A stretch of 64,000 bases of DNA from Mixophyes australis. Lineage: Eukaryota; Chordata; Amphibia; Anura; Limnodynastidae. Positions 1 to 12,340 of this stretch are shown piece after piece; the first letter of the stretch is position 1, and each line of letters begins with the position of its first letter. The translations under genes and the position numbers were made by a program. The DNA lies in assembly GCA_036250195.1 (NCBI GenBank), contig JAVHZZ010000009.1:101858771-101922770 (forward strand). Reading direction: 5' to 3'. The notes beneath the pieces are model-generated. The model searched no databases and was not told the origin of the DNA. It saw only the letters and a program-made list of their open reading frames with translations.

Positions 1-752
1 TCTCTTATTTTAATTTGTTTGCTTATTTAGTCACAGGAGCCAGTGCATTTTATCTAATACCTTGTCTATCCACACATTAGTCCTGTTGTATGTTTGTTGG
101 TGCTCCCCCTGTTCAGTAAACACATTAGGTGTTAGCTGAATACTGTTTTCTTATCTGTAGTTTTCTTGTATGAGCACATGGCAGAGTTGTCGCTGACAAA
201 ATTGTGCAACCTACGTTTTGTAAAGAAAGAACCCAAAAACCATATATATTAAATTGACAGTTAATCTTGAGAGAGAACCATTATTACTTCTCACCATCTT
301 CATGCACCATACATATGTTTTTCATTGGTAAAGAGGATACTCACCCTCAAGTTGTCACTGACAAGGGATAGCAGAATCTTGCGTTTTATTTATTAGTGGA
401 TGTACCCTGAGATGTAGGGGCTTGGGGAACTAGTGGATGGCAATGTATTATCATTAGTTTTATTACTGTGCATTTATTACTTTTTTTTTTTGCTTTTTAA
501 GAATAATTTCACTTGTCGTTTTTTGTTATGCACAGATTAAATCTTTAATTTGCAAAGTCACAGTCATTCTGCCTTAGAATATCGCTCAATTAATGTGGTT
601 CACAAATGCCTGTTGTGATAAATACATATTCAGATTACTTTAAATGTCTGGTCTGTACATGTCATCCTGCGACTTTTGATTTCTCTGACAGAAGGCATCA
701 CAATGCTGCTTGTGGTATTCGGAACTCTGCACCTGTCTCTATTTAACTCTCA
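1..752. other. Unassigned AT-rich sequence, probably intron 1 or upstream of the gene
   Basis: No reading frame, recognisable repeat or RNA gene was seen here. A T-rich run lies near 481-492. If the gene's first exon is upstream of the window, this is intron 1. Confidence 0.4.
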
Positions 753-917
753 GGGGTATATTTACTAAACTGCGGATTTGAAAAAGTGGAGATGTTGCCT
801 ATAGCATCCAATCAGATTCTAGCTGTCATTTTGTAGAACGTACTAAATAAATGATAACTGAATCTGATTGGTTGCTATAGGCAACATCTTCACTTTTTCG
901 AATTCGAAGTTTAAGTA
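753..917. mobile_element. Palindromic MITE, family with GGGTATATTTACTAA ends (copy 1)
   Basis: The two halves are inverted copies (each ~75 bp) around a short AT-rich centre. They carry the TTGCCTATAGCA / TTGCTATAGGCAA and AATCAGATTCTAGCT / AATCTGATTGG segments shared with copies at 25371, 49324 and 63602. The right terminus is the most diverged of the four. Confidence 0.8.
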
Positions 918-1069
918 CATTGCTTTTTTCACATGCAGCCATGTCCTCAGTAATACATGATGCACTGATGCTTCTTTAAAACATAAATATGTGTCTGGTC
1001 ATGAAAGGGGTGAACACTGTCCGTATATTAAGTAGTTATTGGCCTATTTATTATTTCTTTTTTTCATTA

Positions 1070-1345
1070 AATTACCCCGAAAACATCCAGAGGACCCATG
1101 TACATTTAAGTAATGGGCACATTTATTAACAGTGTGTAGTAGAAGATATCGTAGATATCTGCTGCTTTGCATTTTTTTTTTTTCAAAATTTAGAGTAGTC
1201 AGTCCCCATAGATGTCTATGCTCAGATCTTCGGATCCGTCATCAAATCTTACAACTATCACAAAGGTGGTCACTTGGCGATAGTGACCATAGAGGACATA
1301 GGAGACAGGTCTTTGTAGGAACAGCAGTTTTTTCGTGACTGCCGT
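1070..1345. repeat. Old interspersed repeat related to the one at 2670-3190
   Basis: Both this stretch and 2750-2830 share a segment reading ATATCTGCTGCTTTGCA, followed by a similar AGTCCCYATAGA block. Ends and target duplication were not resolved. Confidence 0.4.
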
Positions 1346-2159
1346 GTGATTTTGGTATTGGGGCCTCTGTTTCAATGGCATTTATGGATGATTTTTTTTT
1401 TCCTTTTTAGCTTGGCTGAGGAAGCACCATGGCAATAGTAATTTATTATGATGAATGTAAATACAGGAGAGGCACATAATGTTGTGGTTGTATGTTTTAC
1501 TAATTTATGTACGTACAAGCTGAAATACACCCTACCAGAGGCGGAACTAGCGAGCTGTGACCCCGGATGCAGGGAAACGGAGAGGAGGGAAACAGGGCGT
1601 AAATAAAACTTGTTCAAGAATGGGTAGAGCAAACCTGGCCTTAGATTCGTAACTCTCCAAAGGGCCGCACCATTAGGCTTAATCTCGGTAGTAAGTTAAA
1701 ACAATTCCTTTGACTAAGTGTAGAGACACCCATCTGTAATAACCTATCAGCAGGTGCTTTAAACAAGGGTTAGCAGCTATAACATACAAATCTGCCAATA
1801 AATCTGGAAGGAGCTGCAGTGAAGCCTTGGAAGGCCGCCTGTTGCACATCACCGGTTTATAATCTGCTAATGGCACTATTATATGACTAGACAAACTAAA
1901 TCCATAATTACAGTAATATTAGTATGTATTGGTAATGTACCTCCCCCATTCCTGCACTAAACAGCTGTTCAATGTATTTAATATGATTGGGAACAAAGAC
2001 AAAAACGACGGTGGGGCTTTCTAGACCAAAGAGGAGGGAATGTGTCACATGATTGTCTCCAATCCTATCACTTGCCATACTCCTGCCCAGAAGGCCCCAT
2101 TGTTTTCAGTCCTTACAGTGACTAAGAGGTGGAGAGCAGGACCCTTTGTCCCAGGTTGG
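1346..2159. other. Unassigned intronic sequence with an orphan hAT-like terminus
   Basis: At 1536-1550 the sequence CAGAGGCGGAACTAG resembles the terminus of the hAT element at 62977. No matching right end was found, so it may be a truncated copy. Nothing else was recognised. Confidence 0.35.
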
Positions 2160-2270
2160 CACCTTGTTCATCAACCCTGTTTGTACTTGTTCTGTTTTTA
2201 TGTATGATTTGCTATTCTAAATGTCAGGCGCTGCAGAGTTTTGTGGCGCCTTACAAATAAACAATCATAT
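2160..2270 (+). mobile_element. LINE/SINE 3'-tail fragment
   Basis: The stretch GGCGCTGCAGAG...GTGGCGCC followed by TTACAAATAAA is the + strand version of the TTTATATAGCGCCA tail seen reversed in the SINEs and LINE of this window. Only the tail is present. Confidence 0.5.
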
Positions 2271-2669
2271 GTTAAATATAGGTGTGTGCTGTGGTATAAG
2301 CCTTTCAAATCACAAATTAAAGGGGCTATCTTGTCTTAATAACTGATGCCTCAGTGTAGTAGTTTGGGAATCCCTCCCTTGGAATCTGCACAGATACCCG
2401 AGAAGAGCTGCCAGACTGGGTCGTTTCAGAGCGAAGAGATTATAGAAGAATACAAAGTATTTCCCACATCTGGGTGAGAGGGGGTGTGTAGTGTGTGCAG
2501 CAACACATTGGTCAGGAGCTGTTGCATCCAGTCAAGTGCCATATTAAAGACACACCTTCTGTTCTAGCATATTGGGTCCAAAGGACAGCTCCCGCCCTCC
2601 TACTGTGAAAGCTGATTGCTTTCATTACTCTGAAATAGAGCTATTCACTCCTGTTCTTTCAGGTAACAT

Positions 2670-3190
2670 TTGAAATTTTCTATTCCCCGAAAACAGCAGT
2701 TTTTGGGGAATAGACGCCAATTGAAGTATTTGTCTAATATATCAACCATGCATGGCAGCAGATATTATACATATCTGCTGCTTTGCACTTTTGTCGTATT
2801 ACATAGCAGTCCCTATAGAGGTCTATGGGGACTGCTATGTACCACAATTTAGCAAATTTCGAAAAAAACTTTTGCACATGTGGTTATGTACGCCAGCTCT
2901 GGCTGCCATACATTACCGTTTCTAATCATTTTCAGCACTGTTAAGCTCTGCTTCGAAGAGCAGAGCTTTACAGCGCATGTGCAGCCCTGTCACATGACCC
3001 AGGTCCTTTGGGTCAGTGCTGTTTGGATGCCTGTGCGCATGCCCGAGTTATCAATTGGCGATTGCGCACAGGATTTGACAGGTGGAACGAAGCCAGCCAG
3101 GATCGCATTACGAAGATGGAGTGGTAAGTACATTTTTTTTTTCTTCACAGGAACAGCAGGTTATCGGAACTGCTGTTCCTGTGTTGGTTT
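2670..3190. repeat. Interspersed repeat with several internal inverted repeats
   Basis: It contains a near-perfect hairpin AAGCTCTGCTTCGAAGAGCA (about 2943-2968), GGAACAGCAG...CTGCTGTTCC (3149-3180) and a segment shared with 1140-1210. This suggests a non-autonomous DNA transposon, but the ends were not defined. Confidence 0.4.
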
Positions 3191-4388
3191 TTAAATAAAT
3201 TTGAGAAATAGTTCAATCCTTATCAGTGCGATAAGGATTGAAAACTACGTTGAGCATCCGAACTATTGAGCCACTTGTAATTCGAGGTTTGCGAATGATT
3301 CGCAGACTCTTATTGAGATTTTAGTAGTCGCTCGCACATGGACTAGGATTTGCCAAACGTATTCTAGCAAATATATATTTCTGCGCATTTCGGGAAGTTG
3401 TTCATAGCAATTACGATCGTAACATATGAAATAAAAAAAATATTTTTGTGTTGGCAAGTTAGACATATCTGCTACTTACAGACCTGGATGCATATTTAAC
3501 TCTGATTGCCGTTGCACATACAAAATACACTTGTGTGTAAATCTTTCAGTCGCAAGTTACACTTACTCTTCTCTCTGAATCGGGCCTTAGATCTATTAAT
3601 GCCTAAAAAGTTGGACATCTCTGATCTGTACAATTTTTCGTTAATGTTTAAACAAATGTGTATATGTTTTATAACACCAGTCTTGACTTTAAAGTAAGGC
3701 TTCACTTACAACTACAAACATAACTATAGACATACACCAGTGTAAATAGCTGATATTTACTTTTTGATATGATTTTGTGTTTGTTGACCAGCGAGCAGGA
3801 AGTAAGAGGTTGTGGTAATTTCTCCTGTAAGTGACAACATCCTTTGTTAAGAGAAAAGTGAACCAACTATGTATATGAGATACAGGGTAGCGTTATTTTT
3901 GCTGTAAACAGGACCCATCACCTACCCATAGTTGAAGCAGCCATGTTATAGGTCATAATTTTATTAGGGACTGCTGGAATCCCTGAGGTGCATTTTGCCT
4001 TAGTGATATCACTAGTTCTTAGTTCAGCTCACAAATGACTGCTGGTAACAGTCCATGTTTAACTTATCTGCATAATCAACCAACTCCTGAATTAAGCATG
4101 GCGAGTTTAGGTGGCTAGATGTCTATGGAGTAGGGTGGGGACGTGTGAGTACAGAAATGAGGGATAAGGCTAGATTAGATTAGGTTAGGATGGATAAATG
4201 AAAGGGGGTTTTTGGCCAACAAAAATGTCACCATTCAATGGTAGTGCGAACCTTTCATTACAGCATTTTTCTGTTTGTTTTTTTTTAATCTAACTTCCTA
4301 AAAGTGTTTTAAGTATATTTCAATTTTGCTGCCATCTGTCATTTCAAAGCTATTTTGGCCGAGCGTGGTTGGTTATTTTGAGCATTTA
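3191..4388. other. Unassigned intronic sequence
   Basis: A short inverted repeat (CAATCCTTATCAGTGCGATAAGGATTG) occurs at 3213-3239. Otherwise no coding frame or family was recognised. Confidence 0.35.
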
Positions 4389-4405
4389 CATACATGGCCA
4401 AAGGT

Positions 4406-4766
4406 TTTGAGAATCATCATCATTATCATCAGCTATTTATATAGCGCCACTAATTCCACAGCGCTGTACAAAGAACACACTCACATCAGTCCCTGCCCCA
4501 TTGGAGCTTACTGTCTACATTCCCTAACATACACACACAAACAGACAGTCAGGGAGAGACTAGTGTCAATTTGATAGCAGCCAATTAACCTACCAGTATT
4601 TTTATTTTTTTTGGCGTGTGGGAGGAAACCGTAGCACCCGGAGGAAACCCACACAAACAAAGGGAGAGCCTGCAAACTCCACACAGATAAGGACATGGTC
4701 GGGAATCGAACTCATGACCCCAGTGCTGTGAGGCAGAAGTGCTAACCACTAAGCCACTATGACGCA
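4406..4766 (-). mobile_element. tRNA-headed SINE (antisense), nested in the Tc1 element
   Basis: Reading the minus strand from 4766 gives a tRNA-like head: an A box around GTGGCTTAGTGGTTAGCA and a B box GAGTTCGATTCCC. A body with GGGTTTCCTCCGGGTGC follows, then a tail ATATAGCTGATGATAATG. The body resembles the conserved centre of V-SINEs, from memory. It splits the left terminal repeat of the Tc1 element from its body, so it inserted later. Confidence 0.85.
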
Positions 4767-5107
4767 AATATTGTTTTGCACAAAGTCTGATGCCACAGTT
4801 TTTATGATGGCAATTTGCATATACCCCAGAATGTCATGAAGAGTGATCAGATGAACTGCAATTAATTTTAAAGTCCCTCTTTGTCAAGACAATAAACTTT
4901 ATCCCAAAAACAACATGTACACTGCATTTCAGCCCCTGCCACAAAAGGACCAGCTGACATCAGGTCAGTGATTCTCTCGTTTACACAGGTGAGACTGTTG
5001 ATGAGGACAAGGCTGGAAATCACTCTGTCATGCTGATTGAATTAGAATAGACTGGAAGCTTTAAAAGGAGGATGGTGCTTGAAATCATTGTTCTTCCTCT
5101 GTTAACC

Positions 5108-6068
5108 ATGGTTACCTGCAAGGAAACATGTGCAGTCATCATTGCTTGGCACGAAAAGGGCTTCACAGGCAAGGATATTGCTGCTAGTAAGATTGCACCT
5201 AAACCAATCATTTATTGGATCATCAAGAACTAGAGATTCAATAGCTGTGAAGAAGGCCTTAAGGCGCCCAAGAACATCCAGCAAGCGCCAGAACCGTCTC
5301 CTAAAGTTGATTCAGCTGCGGGGTTGGCGGCACCACTAGTGCAGACCTTGCTCAGGAATGGCAGCAGGCAGGTGTGAGTGCATCTGCACGCACAGTGAGG
5401 GGAAGACTTTTGGAGGATGGCCTGGTGTCAAGAAGGCCAGCAAAGAAGCCACTTCTCTCCAGGAAAAACATCAGGGACAAAAGGTACAGGGATTGGACTG
5501 CTGAGGACTGGAGTAAAGTCATTTTCTCTGATGAATCCCCTTCCAGATTGTTTTGAGGCATCTGGAAAACTGCTTGTCCGGAGAAGGAAAGGTGAGCTCT
5601 ACCGTCAGTCCTGTGTCATGCCAACAGTAAAAATCAGGAGACCATTCATGTGTGGGGCTCAGTCACAATTTTGCCTAAGAACACAGCCATAAATAATGAA
5701 TGGTACCAAAATATCCTCCAAGAGCAACTTCTCCCAACCATCCAAGAACAGTTTGGTGACAAACAATGCCTTTTCCAGTATGATGGAGCATCTAGCCATT
5801 AGGCAAAAGTGATAACAAAGTTGCTAGGGGATCAAACATCAAAACTTTGGGTCCATGGCCAGGAAACTCCATAGACCTTAATCCCATTGAGAACTTGTGG
5901 TCAATCCTCAAGAGGCGGGTGGACAAACAAAAACCCAAAAACTCCAAGCATAGATTAGGTAAGAATGGGTGTCCATCAGTCAGTATGTGGTCCAGAAGTT
6001 GATTGACAGCATGCCAGGGCGAATTGCAGAGGTCTTCAATAAGAAGGGTCAACACTGCAAATATTGAC
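5108..6068 (+). pseudogene. Tc1-type transposase, broken
   Basis: Transposases of this family bind the terminal repeats with two N-terminal helix-turn-helix domains and cut with a DDE/D catalytic domain. The N-terminal helix-turn-helix region is readable until an in-frame stop near 5230. The catalytic region is readable in pieces in other frames, with the PNPIENLW-type motif near 5878-5900. At least two frameshifts and two stops separate the pieces. A short deletion also removes the usual segment before the QSQFCL stretch. It is a fossil with no coding capacity. Confidence 0.85.
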
Positions 6069-6271
6069 TCTTTGCATAAACTTAATGTAATTGTCATTAA
6101 AAGCCTTTGACACTTACGAAATGCTTGTAATTTTGCTTCAGTATACCATAGCAACATCTGAGAAAAAGGTCTAAACACTCTGAAGCAGCAAATTTTGTGA
6201 AAACCATAATTTGTGTCATTCTCAACTTTTGGCCATGACTGTAGGTTGTTCAGGGGTGAATTTGTATAAGC

Positions 6272-6575
6272 GGGGCAGCACGGTGACTTAGTGGTCAGCA
6301 CTTGTGCTTCACAGCACTGGGGTCATGAGTTCAATGGCCTTACCTGTGTGGAATTTGTACATCCTCCCCATGTTTGCATGGGTTTCCTCCCATACTCCAT
6401 AAACATACTGGTAGGTTAATTGGCTGCTGACAAAGGTAACACTAGTGTGTATGTGTGTGTGTGTGTTAGGGAATTTAGACTGTGAGCTCCAATGGGCAGG
6501 AACTGATGTAAGTGAGTTCTCTGGATAGTGCTGTGGAATTAGTGGTGCTAGATAAATAAATGATGATAAGAGACT
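6272..6575 (+). mobile_element. tRNA-headed SINE (sense), the only + strand copy
   Basis: The order is tRNA-like head (GCACGGTGACTTAGTGG...GGTCATGAGTTCAATGG), a core with GGGTTTCCTCCCATACTCC, a (TG)n expansion at 6451-6466, and the tail ending AAATAAATGATGATAAG. It lies 28 bp right of the Tc1 terminus. Confidence 0.85.
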
Positions 6576-7227
6576 TCACATAATATATTTATTATAGATA
6601 TAGATAGCCATAAGATTCTGCATGTCATTTATCCATCTTGAACTCGATGAATATCTTGTCTGGATTGGAAAAAAACAAAACTCCATTATCCACCTGTACA
6701 AACTTGCTGGTTAACCCATTGGATAGTATTCCAGCAATGTTGAAGAGTAGGTTTTTGCTCTTTCCCTAACAAAGATGTCTTTAGGCCAATTCCTTGTTTT
6801 GACTTGAAAAGATTTCTGTAAAGTGAATCCACCCGTCGGATTTTACTTGAGTTTTGCTGTTTCTGAAGTGAGTAACTTTTCTCTAAAAGTAAATAAATGC
6901 CAGATATGTTTTCCTTTTTTAAATACTTTTATATTTGTAGTTGATGGCTTATGGACTGGTCCTGGCACTTGGTTTGAGCGCCAAATGACAGGATATGTTT
7001 TTATCCTGTCCAATTTTTCCAGATGACATGTCGTTGGCAAATGACTGCACACATAGATAGCGGTTATCTGCTAACCAAATTTACAATCATACTTTAGAAA
7101 TAAATGTTGTTACGTTTCTATTGGCATGACAATTGTTTTAGAGCCACATTGGCAGCTGTATTGGGGCCAGTTTGACAATTTTACTAGCACAATGGCTGCC
7201 TGTTTGTCTAGTCTTTCAGGGCAGAGT
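6576..7227. other. Unassigned intronic sequence
   Basis: Short open frames on both strands near 6823-7052 show no family features or codon pattern. Nothing was recognised. Confidence 0.35.
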
Positions 7228-8350
7228 ATCATCATCATCATCGTCATCAACAACATTTATTTATATGACGCCAGCAAATTCTGTAGCCCATGACAATTGG
7301 GAACAAACAAAATAATAAAACAATAAAGGGTTATATAGACAGACAGAGTGGATAGATGGCTCTGCTTACAATCTATGGTGCAATTTTAGTCTGATATGAG
7401 GTTAAGTGCTACATATTTATTTCTTTATGTGATCTGTTGTTGTTGAAAAAATTGAGGGATTCTCAAAAGAGATGGAGCGCAATACAAGAATAAAGTTATT
7501 TAAGAACATCGTAGTCTGTGAACCAATAGAAAATACACAAGCTGTAAATACAAACAGACAAGCGAAAGAGAGAAGGAAGAAGTAAGGAGGATGAGTGGGG
7601 AAAGGAAAATAGATGGGGGTGCACCTCACAATATTATAGCAGGTGTGTGGGGGGAAGTGCTACATATTTATATTGGTCCAGCCAGACTGCAAAGGTAAAA
7701 AGTGCTTAGTGTGCTATATGGTCCAGTCACACAGCAATGTTAGTCAAAGGGTTGTTGTCTTGTGTTAACTGTGTAAAGGGTGGTAATAGGGTAACCTAGG
7801 GAAAATAAGAGGGTGGATAAGGAATTTTATAAGCTTGCCTGAAGGTTTAAAGACTAGAGGAAAGTCTTATTATGCGAGGGAGGGAATACCAAAAAGTCCT
7901 GTAAGTGGGAATGGCAGTAGGTAATGAGTGCAGATCTTGTACAGAACAGAGGTGTCGAGTTGGGAGATATTTTAAGACAAGTGAAGAGATGTATGTTGGT
8001 GCAGTTTTGTTGACGATCTTGTGTGTTAGTAGAAGTATTTCATATTGGATTCTGTGAAAAACAGGCAACCAATGTAGAGTCTGCCAATCTGGCTCTGCAG
8101 ATAATGAATGATTTGCAAGGAAAATCAATCTAGCCGCTGCGTGCAAAATAGATTAGAGAGTCTGATTTGGGGAAGACCAGTTAGGAGGGAATTGCTGTAG
8201 TCAATGCGGGAGATGATGAGTGCATGACTTAATGTTGTTTCAGTATCTTATTTGAGATGTGCGTATTTGGGAAATGTTCGTAGCATGAATTCAATATAGA
8301 GTTGATGAAGTGAACAGAGGATAGTTCTGAGTCAAGGGTAATCATGTAGT
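7228..8350 (-). mobile_element. L2/CR1-type LINE, 3' end and C-terminal ORF2 fragment
   Basis: On the minus strand this holds the end of a LINE ORF2 (about 8146-7847) with the typical C-terminal motif LHWLPVFHRIQYEILLLTHK, then NKTAPTYISSL and a 3' untranslated region ending in (ATG)n. This C-terminal block follows the reverse transcriptase in L2/CR1-type non-LTR retrotransposons. It is in the right order with the RT fragment at 9310-9830. The frame is damaged toward the C terminus and there is no endonuclease. Confidence 0.85.
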
Positions 8351-9309
8351 ATTCTCTGATGTTATATATACTATAATGAAACGTATCAGGAAACAATATT
8401 ATTAGCACACTGTTATATTTATTTTCTATTTTGTTGATGAAGCTGTGAAGGATTTAATAGAATTTGACCTTATGGATTGTGAATATATGCACACACCTTG
8501 GGAGACTTTATATCTGTGCATAGATTGAGGTCTGCAGAGTGTCAGCTGCCTAATTATGCTCATTGTGCCGCAGATCACTTGAAAGGAAACTCCCCAACCC
8601 TGGTTTGGACTAGTGACGGCAGCTTTATCAGACAGTTATTTGCAGCTAAAATGTTGCTACTTATTGAGCTGTCCTAAGGATCGAGGGATTTGTCCAGACA
8701 CCGCTACATATCCAATAGTGTGTGCACACGCATGCTTTTGTCTAAAGTGGAGATTACACAGTCATATAGCTCTAAATCTACATGATTCGCTCAATGTAAT
8801 AGAGGCTGGATAGGTATATGATTTTTCTTTACAAGCTTATGCAGACAGCATGTCATACCAGTCCATTAGAGACCATAGTGTACAACTTCAATTAGGCACA
8901 GCTCATTGTATATATATTTTATGATACAGTGTGTTTCACAAAGGATGTGACCATACCCATTATTGATATATTGTTGGCAAACCATGTTTATGTGCTAAGC
9001 ATCTTGAGCGCAAGTTTTTTGTGTATTTTACAGTCTACATTGTGGGGATATTTTATTTGTTACAATATTTGTTTTTTAGTGTTGTTGATGATAATAAATA
9101 CATTTTAGATTAGAATGTGGACTTTACATTTTGTTTGTTTGTTTTTTTATTCAATTTCAATTCAATATTTATTTTTACAATATTTCAGATTGGCGTTACT
9201 CCAGCTGCCGCCAAAAAGTCCACATTGTGAACGCCCAAATTTTTCTTGTCTTTATCTTTTGTTGTGCAAAACACCTACAGGCAACAAGCTTGTGGGGTGG
9301 GATTCATTG
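8351..9309. other. Sequence between two LINE pieces
   Basis: This ~960 bp separates the LINE's reverse-transcriptase piece from its C-terminal piece. It shows no LINE motif. It may be a later insertion or a pre-existing spacer between two independent fragments. Confidence 0.35.
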
Positions 9310-9830
9310 TCATGAAATTGAAATGTCAGGTTGGTGGGTGGGAATATTATTAACTTTGTTTTTGAAAGTATTGAGTTGGGGAGAGGGCTTCCAAGATGAA
9401 ATGGCCAAAAGAGTGTGTTGGGCTGTCTGTAACATGGGCCAACACAGATGGTGAGAGATCAGGTTAGGATAGATAAATTTGGGTATTATCCGCATAGAGA
9501 TGATACTGTAATACAAAGGAGCTTATTAGTTTTCCAAGAGATGTGATATAGATATGGAAGAGTAGAGGACCAAGTACTGAGCCTTGTGGTACTCGATCTG
9601 ATAGAGGAAGCTGAGCAGAGGTGGATCCAGAGAAACTATCACTGAAACAGCGATTATATAGGTAGGATGAGAACCAGGATAGGACAGCATCTTGAAGACC
9701 TAGGGGTTGTAGTGTTTACTTGAAAAGAGTGGTCAACAGCGGCAAATGCAGCAGAGAGATCCAGGAGAATTTAAAATGAATAATTGCCTTTAGGTAGTCA
9801 ACACAGCCTTTGTGGCGTGTATCCAATTTG
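9310..9830 (-). mobile_element. L2/CR1-type LINE, reverse-transcriptase fragment
   Basis: Translating the minus strand gives, in order, a LLDLSAAFAAVDHSF-like block, a [16 protein letters not shown] block, the conserved [12 protein letters not shown] motif (palm domain) and [10 protein letters not shown]. The last is the catalytic YADD-type box with the second Asp changed to Asn. A stop follows the box. These motifs are diagnostic of the L2/CR1 reverse transcriptase. Loss of the catalytic Asp and the stops mark it as dead. Confidence 0.85.
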
Positions 9831-10077
9831 TGAGCTGAGCTTTGTGCCTAAGGCAAGTGATTCATTTCTAGAGAAATTATACGCTGCATTCTCATGAATA
9901 TTCTGCTCCCATAATTGTGTGTAGCCAACGGGTGCACTTTAAGGGATTTAATTGCAGATAATGGATGCAGCCATTTTTGTTCATTGTACCTCAGTGGGCT
10001 CTGTGGTTTGTAGTGAAATGATGGGATCCGTTTATGATGAATATTGACATCAAATCGCTGTTCTTCTATATTATTAA

Positions 10078-10350
10078 CAGTTATTTATATGGCACCTATA
10101 TGTTATGTGGTGCTTTACAGGGAATATTTATCATACACTTCAGTCCTGCTCCAGAGGAGCTTGCAATCTAGACTACGGTTAATTTTGTCAGAGGTCAAAC
10201 AGCCTCCCAGTTTTGTCATTGGAGTGTGGGAGGGAAAAAATGGAAACCCACAAAAAACACGAAGGAGAACATACAAACTCCACAGATAGGGCCCTGCTTG
10301 GAATTGTACCCATGGCCCAACCACTGTTAAACATTTGTGCCTCCATGACC
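10078..10350 (-). mobile_element. Diverged antisense SINE
   Basis: Recognisable parts are the tail (TTATTTATATGGCACC), the core complement (GTGTGGGAGGGAAAAAATGG, GGAGAACATACAAACTCCAC) and a decayed tRNA head near 10310-10350. Confidence 0.7.
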
Positions 10351-12335
10351 TCATTGTGTTTAGGCAACTGGTGCACATTAAGAATATAATTATACCTTGT
10401 AAATAATCGTGTCACATCTTAGAAACCTGGTAGCCACAGTGCCACAAAGTGTACTTTTGGTAATCATCTGCAGCAATTCCTGTAGGTCTCAAAGGGGACA
10501 CATATTTTGGTTTCAAGCTTCGGGTGTGTTCATTTGCATAGTTCACTTCATTTGCTGATTGTTTCTCTTTTTCCCTAGCAGAGTTTGTAAGTGAACCCTT
10601 CACAGTGGGCAAGCAAGTCATTTGGATTCTGGGCGTTTAACTAAGTATCTGTTTAGTGGCCCTGTAAACCACGCCATGGCAGAACGAGCTTCAAAAATCG
10701 TAATAAAAAAGAGCATCTGTTGTACTATACTAGGGGGTGGAAAAATCTTCAATATATTATGTCCTAAGGAACCATTGTGATGAATCTTGAGGTTTCTTCA
10801 GACTTTGCTGTTATTGTTCTTAAAATACATACTTGGTGCACACCCTAATGTTGGTAATCTTTCCTGGGTCTGGCAATCATAAACTGAAGTTATAGTTATC
10901 CTAGTAAGCAAAAATTCTACCCAGAATGATGTTTTGTATTTTATGTATAGTTGTTACTTGGGGCGAAGTAAGTCCTAGTACTGCAAATGTTGTATATGAA
11001 GCATGAAAGTAAAATGCACTAACATACCTGCCCAGGATAGTCGAGATAACATAAAGTAAAGTTTGCTTAAAATATTTCTTATTCCCTCTATCATACACAG
11101 TCAGTGGAACAGCTCAAAGATGGTGTCTACAGGGGGGCAAAGCCTCTTATGTTGGTTATAATGGCTATACCCAGGCTTCTGTGTGAGAATACACCAACTA
11201 ACATTTCTGTTACCTAGTAGACTGCAGGCCTCCCTCTCTCTGCATAACCTACATTCATGCAAACCAATGAAAGAAGCCCTGACCTCACCTGAACAGCATA
11301 TCCATATTTGCTTTCCCAATATTTACTTTACAGATAGTATGCAGGGGAAATGAAAAATAGTCTAAAAAGACAATACAAATTGGCCTCCAGAATTTCCTCA
11401 TTTATAACCGAAATTTACACTGGTTCAATTTGGCCACGTGTGTGAAAGATAGGAGCCTAAAGGCGTACTCACAGCAGATGGTCGATGTACACATGCATGG
11501 TCAGATCACAGTCATGGTTCTATCACCTCTATATGCTGTAGCTACTTAGGTGTATGTTGTGTTAAAAATGCATCTACTTAGTTAATATACTGTAGAAGCA
11601 TTTATCAATACTGGAACCTCTACAGTGATCTGAATGACCTGCAGAATCATAAATTAGTCTTGATGTGATTTATTATATTTTTATGTTTACAAATGGATTA
11701 CCTCACTGCTGAAATAAGAGCTACTGTTTGATAGGCTTTAGGCCATGAAGTTTTGCATGTAGTGTAATATGAGATAACCAGTCCACACTAACCTTGTATG
11801 GTTTCATTAATGTGAAACATTTTAGATGCAGTGATTGCAATATACAGTGTTGCCAGCAAACTGGTCTATTCTGTATATCAGGGAGAGATGGACTCTAACT
11901 GTCTAATATAGATAAAACAATTCCGAGTGTAAGTATAGCCTTCCACAGGGTACTTCTATATTCCAGCAGGTAGCTTTTAAAAAGGTTTGATATTCATTTT
12001 TTTTATTATACATACATAAGACAATTGATTATTATTGTAATGTATCTTGGATAATGTATGTTGTGTTGGTTAATGTACCTTTAATGCTGACAGAGAAATG
12101 GTTAAGAGTTGAATTAAGCGTCAATGTGATAAAAAACAAATAGAAAAGCAACTTGAGCCTCTGCTAGCTCCAGCTGCTGAGAGTTTTAACAGTTGATTCC
12201 GCACCGAAGAAAGAGAAAGTTGACCTGAGCCAGACAAAGTGCATCTGCGGCCAGAGCCACAGCAATTCAGCAGAGCTGAGCATAAGAAACCGGAGAGAAT
12301 GAGCAAGATGGACATGGAAGTGATGGAGTGGTAAT
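10351..12335. other. Unassigned intronic sequence
   Basis: Nearly 2 kb without a recognised repeat, coding exon or RNA gene. The short open frames here have no family features. Confidence 0.35.
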
Positions 12336-12340
12336 GGAGG

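Larger units (their letters stand above)
4389..6243 (+). mobile_element. Dead Tc1/mariner transposon interrupted by a SINE
   Basis: The terminal inverted repeats are TGGCCAAAGGTTTTGAGAAT at the left (4395-4414) and ATTCTCAACTTTTGGCCATG at the right (6218-6237). The interior is a transposase gene on the + strand, about 5108-6068, beginning MVTCKETCAVIIAWHEKGF. It has several stops and frameshifts, for example after IIKN and before the EASGKLLV region. Recognisable Tc1 signatures include the SDESPS stretch and FQYDGASSH, where the second catalytic Asp lies, followed by PWPGNSIDLNPIENLWS. A SINE sits between the left terminus and the rest. This is a well-known fish/frog Tc1 type; the copy cannot encode a working enzyme. 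Confidence 0.88.

Noticed and set aside
4690..4766. tRNA-like sequence with A and B boxes (also in the other SINEs)
   Set aside because: The heads are followed by SINE core and tail and have no closed acceptor stem; they are SINE heads, not tRNA genes.
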